From an uncultured Flavobacteriaceae bacterium (GTDB lineage Bacteria > Bacteroidota > Bacteroidia > Flavobacteriales > Flavobacteriaceae): DNA of 64,000 nucleotides. Where the stretch lies: the NCBI GenBank assembly GCA_938029725.1, contig CALHGE010000005.1, forward strand, positions 124,001-188,000, in the 5' to 3' direction. Positions 44,841-53,250 of this stretch are shown here, one piece after another (the first letter of the stretch is position 1; every line of letters starts with the position of its first letter). Made by a program: the position numbers and the translations under genes. The notes beneath the pieces are model-generated. The model had not been told where the DNA came from and did no database searches. It saw only the letters and a program-made list of their open reading frames with translations.

Positions 44841-46157
44841 ATGCCAATTGTTATTGTTATCATAGGAATACTCATTTTATTCCTTCTCATCGCCCGTTTT
44901 AAACTCAATGCTTTTATCGCCTTTATTTTGGTTTCACTTTTTGTGGGTGTTGCTAACAATATGGAAATTCTTCAAGTGGTCGATTCTATTCAAACGGGAC
45001 TAGGTAAAACGCTCGGTGGATTAATTCTAATTCTAGGCCTTGGTGCCATGCTAGGTAAATTGGTTGCCGATAGTGGCGCTGCTCAAAAAATAACGCATAA
45101 GCTCATAGACAAATTCGGTAAAAAAAACATTCAATGGGCGGTCGTACTTACGGGTTTTATAGTAGGTATTCCGATGTTTTACACGGTAGGTTTTGTCATT
45201 TTAATTCCGTTAGTTTTTACCGTTGCAGCAGCTACAGGATTGCCTCTAATTTATGTAGGACTGCCGATGTTGGCATCACTTTCGGTAACCCATGGATATC
45301 TTCCTCCACACCCTGCACCAACAGGAATAGCAGTCATGTTCAAAGCAGATATTGGGAAGACTTTACTTTACGGAATTATTGTTGCCATACCAGCAATTAT
45401 TGTTGCAGGGCCTCTATTCTCTCGAACAATTAAGAATATAGAAGCTACGCCTTTGAAGGAGTTTTTAAACCCAAAGGTCTTAACAGATGATGAAATGCCA
45501 AGTACCTTCATCAGTATATTCACAGCTTTATTACCCGTTATTTTGATAGGATTCGCTGCAATTATCGATGTGGTAACTCCCGATGGAACTATTATAAAAG
45601 AAGCCGCTTTGGTCCTCGGAAACCCGGTTCTCGCGATGTTGATATCCGTATTGGTAGCTATCTATACCCTTGGTTTAGCCCGAGGCAGAAAAATGAAGGA
45701 GGTCATGGATTCTGTTGCAACTGCTGTAGCAGGAATTACTATGGTACTTTTGATTATCGCTGGCGCAGGAGCCTTAAAAGAGGTATTGATCGATAGCGGT
45801 GTCAGCACCTACATTGGCGACATGCTTAAAGGTTCAGCCATTTCTCCTTTAATTTTGGCTTGGTTAATCGCTACTGTTATTCGTGTTTGCGTAGGATCTG
45901 CAACGGTTGCAGGATTGACTGCTGCGGGTATAGCACTCCCACTGTTAGGAGATTCAGGTGCGAGCCCTGAATTAATGGTTTTGGCCATCGGCTCCGGCAG
46001 CCTTATGCTTTCTCACGTAAATGATGGGGGGTTTTGGCTGTATAAAGAGTATTTTAATTTATCGGTGAAAGACACCTTAAAAACATGGACCGTAATGGAG
46101 ACTACTGTCGGAGTAATGGGATTGCTCGGCGTTTTAGTATTAGATATATTTATATAA
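44841..46157 (+). CDS. GntP-family permease (DsdX/gluconate type)
   Basis: A permease of about 438 residues with the GntP-family landmarks: GLGKTLGGLILILGLGAMLGKL, GFIVGIPMFYTVGFVILIPL and HGYLPPHPAPTGIAVMF. I chose ATG 44841 (MPIVIVIIGIL) because upstream codons fall inside the aqpZ terminator. The family imports gluconate, idonate or D-serine (DsdX). The next genes (RidA, D-threonine aldolase/D-serine dehydratase type, M19 dipeptidase) favour a D-amino-acid substrate here. Confidence 0.88.
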   Translation: MPIVIVIIGILILFLLIARFKLNAFIAFILVSLFVGVANNMEILQVVDSIQTGLGKTLGGLILILGLGAMLGKLVADSGAAQKITHKLIDKFGKKNIQWAVVLTGFIVGIPMFYTVGFVILIPLVFTVAAATGLPLIYVGLPMLASLSVTHGYLPPHPAPTGIAVMFKADIGKTLLYGIIVAIPAIIVAGPLFSRTIKNIEATPLKEFLNPKVLTDDEMPSTFISIFTALLPVILIGFAAIIDVVTPDGTIIKEAALVLGNPVLAMLISVLVAIYTLGLARGRKMKEVMDSVATAVAGITMVLLIIAGAGALKEVLIDSGVSTYIGDMLKGSAISPLILAWLIATVIRVCVGSATVAGLTAAGIALPLLGDSGASPELMVLAIGSGSLMLSHVNDGGFWLYKEYFNLSVKDTLKTWTVMETTVGVMGLLGVLVLDIFI

Positions 46158-46166
46158 ATAGAAAAT

Positions 46167-46631
46167 ATGAGCACAGCTTCAGAAAGAATTCAAGAATTAG
46201 GATTGGTCTTACCTCCTGCACCACCACCTGCAGGCCTATACCGACCTATATTAGTCGTAGATAACTTTTTATACGTATCTGGCCAGGGACCTATGTTACC
46301 TGATGGCTCACTATATAAAGGGCGCGTTGGAGACAATTTAAGCTTAGCGGAAGGCAAGATAGGTGCGCGTCATGTTGCCTTGACCATGTTAGCTACTATT
46401 ACTACCCATTTTGGAGATCTTGACCGTATCAAACGTTTAGTAAAAACTTTAGGTATGGTAAATAGCCATCCAGATTTTGGAGATCAACCTTTGGTCATCA
46501 ATGGTTTTAGTGAATTAATGTCAGATGTATTTGGCGCCGATAATGGAGTCGGCGTTCGAAGTGCCGTTGGCATGATATTACCTGGTGGTATTGCTGTTGA
46601 GATTGAAGCCATGTTTGAACTTCATAAATAA
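46167..46631 (+). CDS. RidA-family enamine/imine deaminase
   Basis: A 154-residue YjgF/YER057c/UK114 protein. The pattern FLYVSGQGPMLPDGSLY, a central helix, and GVGVRSAVGM with the active-site Arg is clear. RidA hydrolyses reactive enamines such as 2-aminoacrylate, which arise from PLP-dependent serine or threonine dehydration. It lies 9 bases after the permease and 5 bases before a D-serine dehydratase/D-threonine aldolase-type gene, so it probably clears that enzyme's intermediate. It is slightly longer than E. coli RidA, as in the YabJ-like subgroup with a proline-rich N-terminus. Confidence 0.9.
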   Translation: MSTASERIQELGLVLPPAPPPAGLYRPILVVDNFLYVSGQGPMLPDGSLYKGRVGDNLSLAEGKIGARHVALTMLATITTHFGDLDRIKRLVKTLGMVNSHPDFGDQPLVINGFSELMSDVFGADNGVGVRSAVGMILPGGIAVEIEAMFELHK

Positions 46632-46636
46632 AAAAG

Positions 46637-47749
46637 ATGCCTGAAAATTCTTGGTATGCCCTAAAAGACACAAGCGAAGTGAACTCTCCTTCGCTACTAG
46701 TTTATCCAGAAAGGATTGAAGAAAATATTCGGATGATGATTTCCATTTCTGGAAGTGTTTCGAATTTACGCCCTCATATCAAAACCCATAAAATGACGGA
46801 GATTGTGCAGATGCAACAACGTCACGGCATTCAAAAGTTTAAATGTGCTACTATTGCCGAGGCAGAATTATTAGGGCAATGCGCAGCAAAAGATATTCTT
46901 TTAGCCATGCAACCGGTAGGAGCCAATATCAATCGTTTTTTTAGTTTGATGGATGCCTTTCCTAAGTCTCGTTTTTCTAGCTTGGTTGATAACCAAACTA
47001 CACTTTCTCAAATCGCGCAAAAAGCAGCTGATGCAAACAAAATTGCTGCCCTTTATTTAGACATCAATTCAGGCATGAATCGCACAGGGTGCTTACCTGA
47101 TGAAAGCGCTGTTTCCTTATATAGTTCCATGGAAAACAATCCAAATATTATCGCTAGAGGACTTCATGCGTATGATGGTCATATTCACAATACTGACCTT
47201 AAAGAACGAACAGAAATCTGTGATAACGCATTTCAAAAAGTATTAGATTTAAAAGCTGCTGTTAAAAAGAATGGCATTATCGTGCCTGACATTATTGCGG
47301 GCGGCTCACCTTCTTTTCCTATTCATAGTAAACGAACAGGTGTAGATGTGAGTCCGGGTACTACTTTACTTTGGGATGCCCGTTATGCTGAACTTTTTCC
47401 AGATATGCATTTTTTACATGCTGCGGTTCTGTTTATTCGAATCATCAGTAAACCTTCAGAAAACACCCTTTGTTTTGACCTCGGGCATAAATCTGTTGCC
47501 TGTGAGATGGGCTTTCCAAGAGTTCAAATATTGGGCCTAGAAGATAGTGAGCAAATTGGTCAAAGTGAAGAGCATTTGGTAGTTCACACACAACATGCTG
47601 ATCAATTTGAAGTAGGGGATTGTTTCTATGCGATTCCAATTCATATTTGCCCGACCGTGGCTAAATACGAAGAAGTGCTTAGCGTTTCAGATGGGCGAGT
47701 TACAGGCTCTTGGATGGTTACCGCTAGAAACCAAAAAATAAACATTTAA
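46637..47749 (+). CDS. D-threonine aldolase / D-serine dehydratase family enzyme (alanine-racemase fold)
   Basis: A 370-residue PLP enzyme of fold type III. The PLP lysine is probably Lys49 in RPHIKTHKM. The C-terminal metal site HICPTV (His-x-Cys) is the zinc-binding pattern known from eukaryotic D-serine dehydratase and D-threonine aldolases. It would split D-threonine-type 3-hydroxy-D-amino acids or dehydrate D-serine. It is in operon with permease and RidA genes and followed by a dipeptidase. Which of the two activities it has cannot be settled here. Confidence 0.9.
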   Translation: MPENSWYALKDTSEVNSPSLLVYPERIEENIRMMISISGSVSNLRPHIKTHKMTEIVQMQQRHGIQKFKCATIAEAELLGQCAAKDILLAMQPVGANINRFFSLMDAFPKSRFSSLVDNQTTLSQIAQKAADANKIAALYLDINSGMNRTGCLPDESAVSLYSSMENNPNIIARGLHAYDGHIHNTDLKERTEICDNAFQKVLDLKAAVKKNGIIVPDIIAGGSPSFPIHSKRTGVDVSPGTTLLWDARYAELFPDMHFLHAAVLFIRIISKPSENTLCFDLGHKSVACEMGFPRVQILGLEDSEQIGQSEEHLVVHTQHADQFEVGDCFYAIPIHICPTVAKYEEVLSVSDGRVTGSWMVTARNQKINI

Positions 47750-47836
47750 TAGGTCTCATTTATAATAGTCGCAATACTTTTAAGCAAACTAAGGCTACGA
47801 CTGCGTTCTGAATAATATCTTAAAAAAAATAGAGTC

Positions 47837-47856
47837 GAGCAATCAACCGATTGCTC
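47837..47856 (+). repeat. Leader hairpin upstream of M19 dipeptidase gene
   Basis: GAGCAATC, loop AACC, GATTGCTC: a perfect 8-bp stem 29 bases before the dipeptidase ATG. An A8 run lies before it, so on the minus strand it resembles a terminator, but no minus gene ends there. Possibly a structured 5' leader. Confidence 0.4.
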
Positions 47857-47885
47857 AGCACCTCGCAAATACGATACTAAAAAGT

Positions 47886-48950
47886 ATGTTCATATTCGAT
47901 GCCCATTTAGACCTCTCCATGAATGCCATGGAATGGAACCGTGATCTTAGCTGGTCAATAGAAGCTATTCGCGAAAGTGAAAAACACTTGACTGACAAAC
48001 CCGATCGGGGAAAAAATACCGTTTCTTTTGAAGCCATGCGAAAAGGCAATATTGGGCTTTGCATGGCCACCCAAATAGGGCGCTACGTGAAAAAAGAAAA
48101 CCCATTACCAGGCTGGAATTCACCACAGCAAGCTTGGGCACAAACACAAGGGCAACTTGCTTGGTATAAATCGATGGAAGAAGCGGGTGAACTGGTTCAA
48201 ATTAAAAATACGGCACAACTTAATGCGCATTTGGAACTTTGGAAAACTTCTGAAGGAAAGAAACCTATTGGCTATATTCTAAGTTTAGAAGGAGCTGATT
48301 CTATAGTTACTATTGAACATTTACAGCGAAGCTATGAGCAAGGATTACGTGCTATTGGCCCTGCACATTACGGCCCAGGAACCTATGCCTTCGGAACTGA
48401 CTCTATAGGTGGAATAGGCACAAACGGAAAAGAACTACTAAGAGAAATCGAGCGCATGAATCTTATTTTAGATGCTACACATTTATGTGATCAGAGCTTT
48501 TGGGAAACTATGGACAATTACAATGGTGCCGTTTGGGCGAGTCATAATAATTGCAGGTCTTTAGTAAATCACAACCGGCAATTCGCTGACCAACAAATTC
48601 AAGAACTTATCAATAGAAAAGCGGTAATCGGAGTAGCATTAGATGCTTGGATGATGGTTCCGAATTGGGTTCGTGGCACATCTACTCCTGAAAGTATGGG
48701 GGTAACATTGCAACAAATGGCAGATAACATTGATCATATTTGCCAATTGGCTGGCAACGCATTACATGTGGGTATTGGAACAGATTTGGATGGTGGTTTT
48801 GGTAAAGAACAAGGCCCCTCGGATTTGGATACTATTGCTGATCTTCAAAAAGTGCCAAAAATTTTATCAAAAAGAGGATATGCTCCAAAAGATATCGAAA
48901 ATATTATGAGCGTAAATTTTATTAATTTTTTAGCTCATACTTGGGACTAG
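47886..48950 (+). CDS. Membrane dipeptidase (peptidase M19)
   Basis: A 354-residue renal-dipeptidase-like metallopeptidase. The N-terminal metal motif FDAHLDLS begins at residue 4. LSLEGADSI contains the bridging Glu, and AIGPAHYGPG, ILDATHLCD, ASHNNCRSLVNHNRQ and IGTDLDGGFG are the further M19 metal and substrate blocks. The protein lacks a signal peptide, so it acts in the cytoplasm. M19 enzymes cleave dipeptides and often accept a D-residue at the C-terminal position, which fits the D-amino-acid genes upstream. A 136-base gap with a hairpin separates it from the aldolase-type gene, so it may have its own promoter. Confidence 0.93.
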   Translation: MFIFDAHLDLSMNAMEWNRDLSWSIEAIRESEKHLTDKPDRGKNTVSFEAMRKGNIGLCMATQIGRYVKKENPLPGWNSPQQAWAQTQGQLAWYKSMEEAGELVQIKNTAQLNAHLELWKTSEGKKPIGYILSLEGADSIVTIEHLQRSYEQGLRAIGPAHYGPGTYAFGTDSIGGIGTNGKELLREIERMNLILDATHLCDQSFWETMDNYNGAVWASHNNCRSLVNHNRQFADQQIQELINRKAVIGVALDAWMMVPNWVRGTSTPESMGVTLQQMADNIDHICQLAGNALHVGIGTDLDGGFGKEQGPSDLDTIADLQKVPKILSKRGYAPKDIENIMSVNFINFLAHTWD

Positions 48951-49043
48951 AAAAAGGCTTTTTAATTCAATTTAACAGCAATTTAAAGCCCTATGGCAAG
49001 GTATTTGTTATTTTTGAAATGATTTAACGACCTTTACTTTGTT

Positions 49044-49691
49044 ATGAAACAACTTCTTTTATCCTTTGTTTTTTTAATTCCCTTACTAGGGTGGGCGCAA
49101 ACTGACCTTCCAGATGCGAAGCCCTTAAAAATAGAGCTTGCCAATAAGTTAGATAAAGATGGTAAAAAAGATAAAGGTACTGCACTTCGAATTCCTGATG
49201 TAATTAAAGAGCAACCCAAGATCAATTTCAAAGATTCTATGGGTAGAAAACCGGTAAAAATGCTCGATGATAGAAACTTAGTTCAAGCAGGAGCTGGCTT
49301 AAAGATAGATCCTAAAGTCGGACCTCGAAATGCCAAAGAAGGATCAAGAGATCACTTTCCTGATCAAAATCTTGGCGAAGTAAAAAGTAACGGAAAATTC
49401 GTTGGTGTTGTCGCCCGAGATCATGAGTTTGTTGATGGTGATCGCGTAAAAATATATTTAAACGAAAGTGTTGTTGACCCAAACATGTTATTGACCGGAG
49501 CCTTTAAAGGCGTTAATATTGATTTGAATAAAGGTTTTAACAGAATTACATTTGAAGCTTTAAACGAAGGATCTTCATCGCCAAACACTGCCCAAGTAGA
49601 CGTATATGATGACCAAGGGCAATTGATTTATTCCAATAAATGGCTATTATCAGCAGGTTCTAGAGCTTCTTTGATTGTTACTAAGGAATAA
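49044..49691 (+). CDS. Secreted protein of unknown function
   Basis: A 215-residue protein with a cleavable signal peptide (ending LLGWAQ) and no lipobox. The first half is charged and probably disordered (KLDKDGKKDKGTALRIP). The second half (from about 120) is a compact beta-sandwich-like stretch with DGDRVKIYLNESVVDPN and VDVYDDQGQLIYSNKW, which resembles an Ig-like fold. No catalytic residues stand out. I do not recognise a named family. Confidence 0.75.
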   Translation: MKQLLLSFVFLIPLLGWAQTDLPDAKPLKIELANKLDKDGKKDKGTALRIPDVIKEQPKINFKDSMGRKPVKMLDDRNLVQAGAGLKIDPKVGPRNAKEGSRDHFPDQNLGEVKSNGKFVGVVARDHEFVDGDRVKIYLNESVVDPNMLLTGAFKGVNIDLNKGFNRITFEALNEGSSSPNTAQVDVYDDQGQLIYSNKWLLSAGSRASLIVTKE

Positions 49692-49720
49692 AATTATTTG
49701 CTCATTGTTGGCGTATAGTT

Positions 49721-49810
49721 CTATTTGGCCCTCATCAAAGCATCGTCTTTATAAAGGGCACACCTTTCCATTTCACATCAACATACTTTTGAATTTTATA
49801 ATTAAAATAA
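49721..49810 (-). pseudogene. Degenerate 3' remnant of a penicillin-acylase-family gene (copy A)
   Basis: Reading the minus strand, the DNA gives FNYKIQKYVDVKWKGVPF, then after restoring one deleted base YKDDALMRAK and a stop at 49721. This matches the C-terminus of the intact acylase at 57877-60063 (IQKYADVKWKDVPFYKTD, then LKSAKE). Nucleotide identity to 57930-57990 is obvious by eye. There is no start codon and a frameshift, so it is a ghost of a lost paralogue. Confidence 0.8.
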
Positions 49811-50028
49811 AACACTTTCAGATGTAGAGTTTAGTTGATACATAAGAATGATTCCTTTTTTTAAACAGTCAACTTTTGACAAAAATCAATTGATAAGAAT
49901 CATCCGAGACCTTAAGACAATAGCATAGTATTGGGTGATACAAAACGCCATAAAAACGAATAGTACCTATTGCTAAGCTTAACTCTTATAACTAAATTGC
50001 AAGCTCACCCAGAAGACTGGTAAGCAAC
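49811..50028. other. Intergenic region upstream of MBOAT gene
   Basis: The rest of the 337-base gap between the secreted-protein gene and the MBOAT gene (its first part holds the acylase ghost). AT-rich, with no further acylase similarity, RNA gene or strong hairpin seen. It should hold the promoter of the MBOAT/SGNH pair. Confidence 0.4.
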
Positions 50029-51516
50029 ATGCTTTTTAACTCAGAACAATTCTTACTTTTTTTTCCAACGGTTCTTATACTGTTCTTTATTTTTCCAAAA
50101 AAACTGCAATGGTTTTGGCTTTTAATTGTAAGCTATTACTTCTATATGAGTTGGAATCCATCCTATGCGATTCTTATTTTTATATCTACAGTAATTACCT
50201 ATTTAAGTGGTATAGGCATTGGTCAAGTCAATGAATCTAACGAGCACCAATTCATAAAAGACAGAAAGAAAAAGCTTTATGTAGCGACGAGTTTCATTTT
50301 AAATTTAGGCATTCTATTCTTTTTCAAATATTATAACTTTTTTAATCAAAGTTTTGTTGAAATTTCGCAAATACTAGGTTTTGAAGTGCAGAGTAATGCA
50401 TTTAATATCTTACTTCCGGTTGGGATTTCATTTTATACTTTTCAAGCTTTGAGTTATACCATGGACGTCTATCGGTCCAAAATAAAGCCTGAAAAACATT
50501 TCGGTGTTTATGCATTATTCGTCTCGTTTTTTCCGCAATTAGTGGCTGGTCCTATCGAGCGGTCAGTAAATTTACTTCCTCAATTCAAACAAAAAAAGAC
50601 TTTCGATTATGAGCGAGTAAAAAGCGGTCTTTTACTCATGCTCTGGGGGTTCTTTCAAAAGGTTGTTATTGCTGATCGCCTAGCTGTATTGGTAAACACT
50701 GTCTACAATGAACCGCACAGTTATGAAGGATCGCAGCTAATTTTGGCAACCGTATTTTTCTCATTTCAGATATTCTGTGACTTCTCAGGCTATTCCGATA
50801 TTGCAATTGGTGCTTCTAGGGTTTTGGGTTTTGATTTGATGAAAAACTTTGACCGCCCCTATTTTTCAAAATCGATTAGAGAATTTTGGAGACGTTGGCA
50901 TATCTCTCTCTCCACCTGGTTTAGAGACTATTTATATTTTCCGCTTGGCGGCAATAGACTCGGCCAATTCAAAGTGTATAGAAACATTATGATTGTGTTT
51001 CTTGTTAGTGGGCTATGGCATGGTGCTAATTGGACATTTGTAATTTGGGGAGGCCTGCATGGAGTCTATTTAGTTTTAGAAGAGGTCCTCAAACCTTTAA
51101 AAGAAAAAATCAATACTCGTTTTGATTTTAAAACTACCGGGTTTTCTTTCAAATTGACCTTGGTACTGTTTAATTTTATTTTGGTAGCTTTCGCTTGGAT
51201 CTTTTTCCGGTCGAATAGTATACAAGATTCTTTTTATATCGTTCAGAACTTATTTGTAAACAATTTCAGCAAGATTGTGGGCAAAGAATTATTTACTCTT
51301 GGATTAGATGAATATGATTTTAAAGTTGCTATAGCTTCTTTAATTATTCTTCTTTCTGTGCACCTTGTTCAAAGAAAAACATCATTAACCAAATGGGTAG
51401 CTGAACAATGGTTACCTATCAGATGGGGCTTGTATATAGGATTGATTCTTACAATATTAATTTTTGGTTTTTATGGTCAAAATGAAAAAGCACAATTTAT
51501 CTATTTCCAGTTTTAG
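50029..51516 (+). CDS. MBOAT-family O-acyltransferase (AlgI/DltB type)
   Basis: A 495-residue polytopic membrane protein of the AlgI-like MBOAT group. VGISFYTFQALSYTMDVYR, FFPQLVAGPIERS, IREFWRRWHISLSTWFRDY and SGLWHGANWTFVIWGGLHG carry the family motifs, with the catalytic His near residue 330 (LWHGAN) and a second His near 343. These enzymes pass acetyl groups across the membrane for O-acetylation of polysaccharide or other envelope targets. The next gene, an SGNH-type protein, overlaps its 3' end by 35 bases, which gives the common MBOAT-plus-SGNH pair. Confidence 0.93.
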   Translation: MLFNSEQFLLFFPTVLILFFIFPKKLQWFWLLIVSYYFYMSWNPSYAILIFISTVITYLSGIGIGQVNESNEHQFIKDRKKKLYVATSFILNLGILFFFKYYNFFNQSFVEISQILGFEVQSNAFNILLPVGISFYTFQALSYTMDVYRSKIKPEKHFGVYALFVSFFPQLVAGPIERSVNLLPQFKQKKTFDYERVKSGLLLMLWGFFQKVVIADRLAVLVNTVYNEPHSYEGSQLILATVFFSFQIFCDFSGYSDIAIGASRVLGFDLMKNFDRPYFSKSIREFWRRWHISLSTWFRDYLYFPLGGNRLGQFKVYRNIMIVFLVSGLWHGANWTFVIWGGLHGVYLVLEEVLKPLKEKINTRFDFKTTGFSFKLTLVLFNFILVAFAWIFFRSNSIQDSFYIVQNLFVNNFSKIVGKELFTLGLDEYDFKVAIASLIILLSVHLVQRKTSLTKWVAEQWLPIRWGLYIGLILTILIFGFYGQNEKAQFIYFQF

Positions 51517-52954
51517 GCTTTTAGGGGCATTGTTTTTTACTTTGTTTTTGTTTTTGGCCCTGAGTGGCTTTGGGCGAATATTGTATGAGAATGATGACAC
51601 TCAAAAAAGATGGAATTATTTCTATGACCTTCCAGAAAATAGTCTTGAAATTTTAATACTTGGAAACTCTCACGCGTATTCAACCTATTCGCCGAACATT
51701 ATTGATGCCATTTGCGAAACCAACAGTTATGTTTTGGCAAGCAATTCTCAGAAACTAGAACAAACATTTTTCAACCTAAAGGAAGCTTTAAAATCTCAAA
51801 AACCAAAAGTTATTGTGATACAGTCATCTGTTTTATCAGGTGATAGTTGGAAAACTCAGAATGGCGATTACCGAGTATATTCGAATTTAGATGGAATGCG
51901 TTTTTCCAAAAATTATTTAAATGCCTTAATTGAACAACGCCCATTGAACGATTATCTGAATACCTTAGTTCCTATTTTACGTAATCATGCGAATTGGAAA
52001 ACAACCGAGCTAATCAGCGAAAACATGGCCCGAATGGAAAATCCTAAAACAAAAGGCTATAGAGGCTTTTCGCCGAGAGAAAGTAAAATGGGCGATGACG
52101 TAATGAATAAGTTTAAGCAAGCGGATAAGACAGATTACTCTGATTTCGAAATAAGCTCAACAGATCTCATTTACTTAGAAAAAATCAAAAAATTATCCGA
52201 AGAAAAAAAATTCAAGGTCTTATATGTTATGAGTCCGAAATACCCCGATATCATTAATCCCTCTTACCAATATAAGTCGAAAGCCTTGGAGAATGCACTA
52301 AAAGGCCTCGGGCATGAATTTGTAGACTTTAATTTATTGAAAGATGAAATAGGATTGGAGAAGCAAAGTTTCGAAAATGGCTTTATCGCTCATCAACACA
52401 CAAGTTATTATGGGGCCATTCAGGTAAGCAAGTATCTAGCCAGCTATTTAAATAAAAACCATTTGAAGTCGACAAGAAAATTGAGTAATGCCTTGTGGAA
52501 AAAACGAATTTCTAGTGAAAAAGAATACCTGCTATTTGGTAAAGACAGCTTAAAAAAGCAGCATACGAAATACAGTATGAACAAGGAATTCGCATTGTTC
52601 GATTCTATTATCATTGAAAATTTACATATTTATAAAAAGGAGAAAGAGACCTACGAACTTGTCATAGAGTTTAGCGAAAATATAGCTTTCGAAAAACTTA
52701 AAGACTTTAAATTCTATGTTCATTTAATTCCTAAAGAGACGGATAAAAATATTCGAGAAGAAAGTAGAAAATACGGCTTTGAAAATTTTGATTTCACGCC
52801 TATTCTTTTGCCATCTCAAGACAATAAATTTTTTATCCAAAGAATTTTCAAAACAAAAATCACCAAAATAAAAGAATTGAATTTAGGTCTGTTTAAAACA
52901 GGTAAAAAAGAAAGGAGTGCCAAGCTTACCATTGAAAATATAAGCTTAAATTAA
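51482..52954 (+). CDS. SGNH-like acyl-transfer partner of MBOAT
   Basis: A protein of about 490 residues with one N-terminal membrane anchor and a periplasmic domain. The start at ATG 51482 (MKKHNLSIS) overlaps the MBOAT gene; an ATG at 51464 would add six residues. The SGNH-like Ser block is EILILGNSHAYSTYSP, and the C-terminal catalytic-dyad region is probably AHQHTSYYGAIQVSKYL. This matches the AlgJ/AlgX-like role of moving the acetyl group from MBOAT to the final acceptor. The last ~130 residues (from about 365) are an extra beta-rich domain of unknown type. The acceptor is not revealed by neighbours. Confidence 0.82.
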   Translation: MKKHNLSISSFRLLGALFFTLFLFLALSGFGRILYENDDTQKRWNYFYDLPENSLEILILGNSHAYSTYSPNIIDAICETNSYVLASNSQKLEQTFFNLKEALKSQKPKVIVIQSSVLSGDSWKTQNGDYRVYSNLDGMRFSKNYLNALIEQRPLNDYLNTLVPILRNHANWKTTELISENMARMENPKTKGYRGFSPRESKMGDDVMNKFKQADKTDYSDFEISSTDLIYLEKIKKLSEEKKFKVLYVMSPKYPDIINPSYQYKSKALENALKGLGHEFVDFNLLKDEIGLEKQSFENGFIAHQHTSYYGAIQVSKYLASYLNKNHLKSTRKLSNALWKKRISSEKEYLLFGKDSLKKQHTKYSMNKEFALFDSIIIENLHIYKKEKETYELVIEFSENIAFEKLKDFKFYVHLIPKETDKNIREESRKYGFENFDFTPILLPSQDNKFFIQRIFKTKITKIKELNLGLFKTGKKERSAKLTIENISLN

Positions 52955-53078
52955 CAAGTAGTATTTAACCAACTGGCCTGAACAAAATAGCGCTCAGGTT
53001 CTACTATATTGACCCCATAAAACGAAACAAGAAAATCCTATTAAAATTCTTAATTTATGTCTATTTCGTTTGACCGCT

Positions 53079-53242
53079 TTATGCGTTGCCCTTATCAAGC
53101 ACATACCTTTCCTTGGATCTCTTCAAAGGATCTACTTTATAAAAGGGCACATCTTTCCATTTCACATCAGCACCCTCCTCTATTTCGCCATTAAAATTAG
53201 ACCTATTTAGGAGGGCACTAAGGTTCTTAATACTGATTAATT
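53079..53242 (-). pseudogene. Degenerate 3' remnant of a penicillin-acylase-family gene (copy B)
   Basis: The minus strand reads SNFNGEIEEGADVKWKDV, then PFYKVDPLKRSKERYVLDKGNA and a stop at 53079, matching the tail of the intact acylase (ANFDDQIQKYADVKWKDV, then PFYKTDVLKSAKETY). The frame is intact for about 50 codons but has no start, and it abuts the stop of the ABC/M1 gene at 53251. It is better preserved than copy A. Confidence 0.82.
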
Positions 53243-53250
53243 ATATCTAA

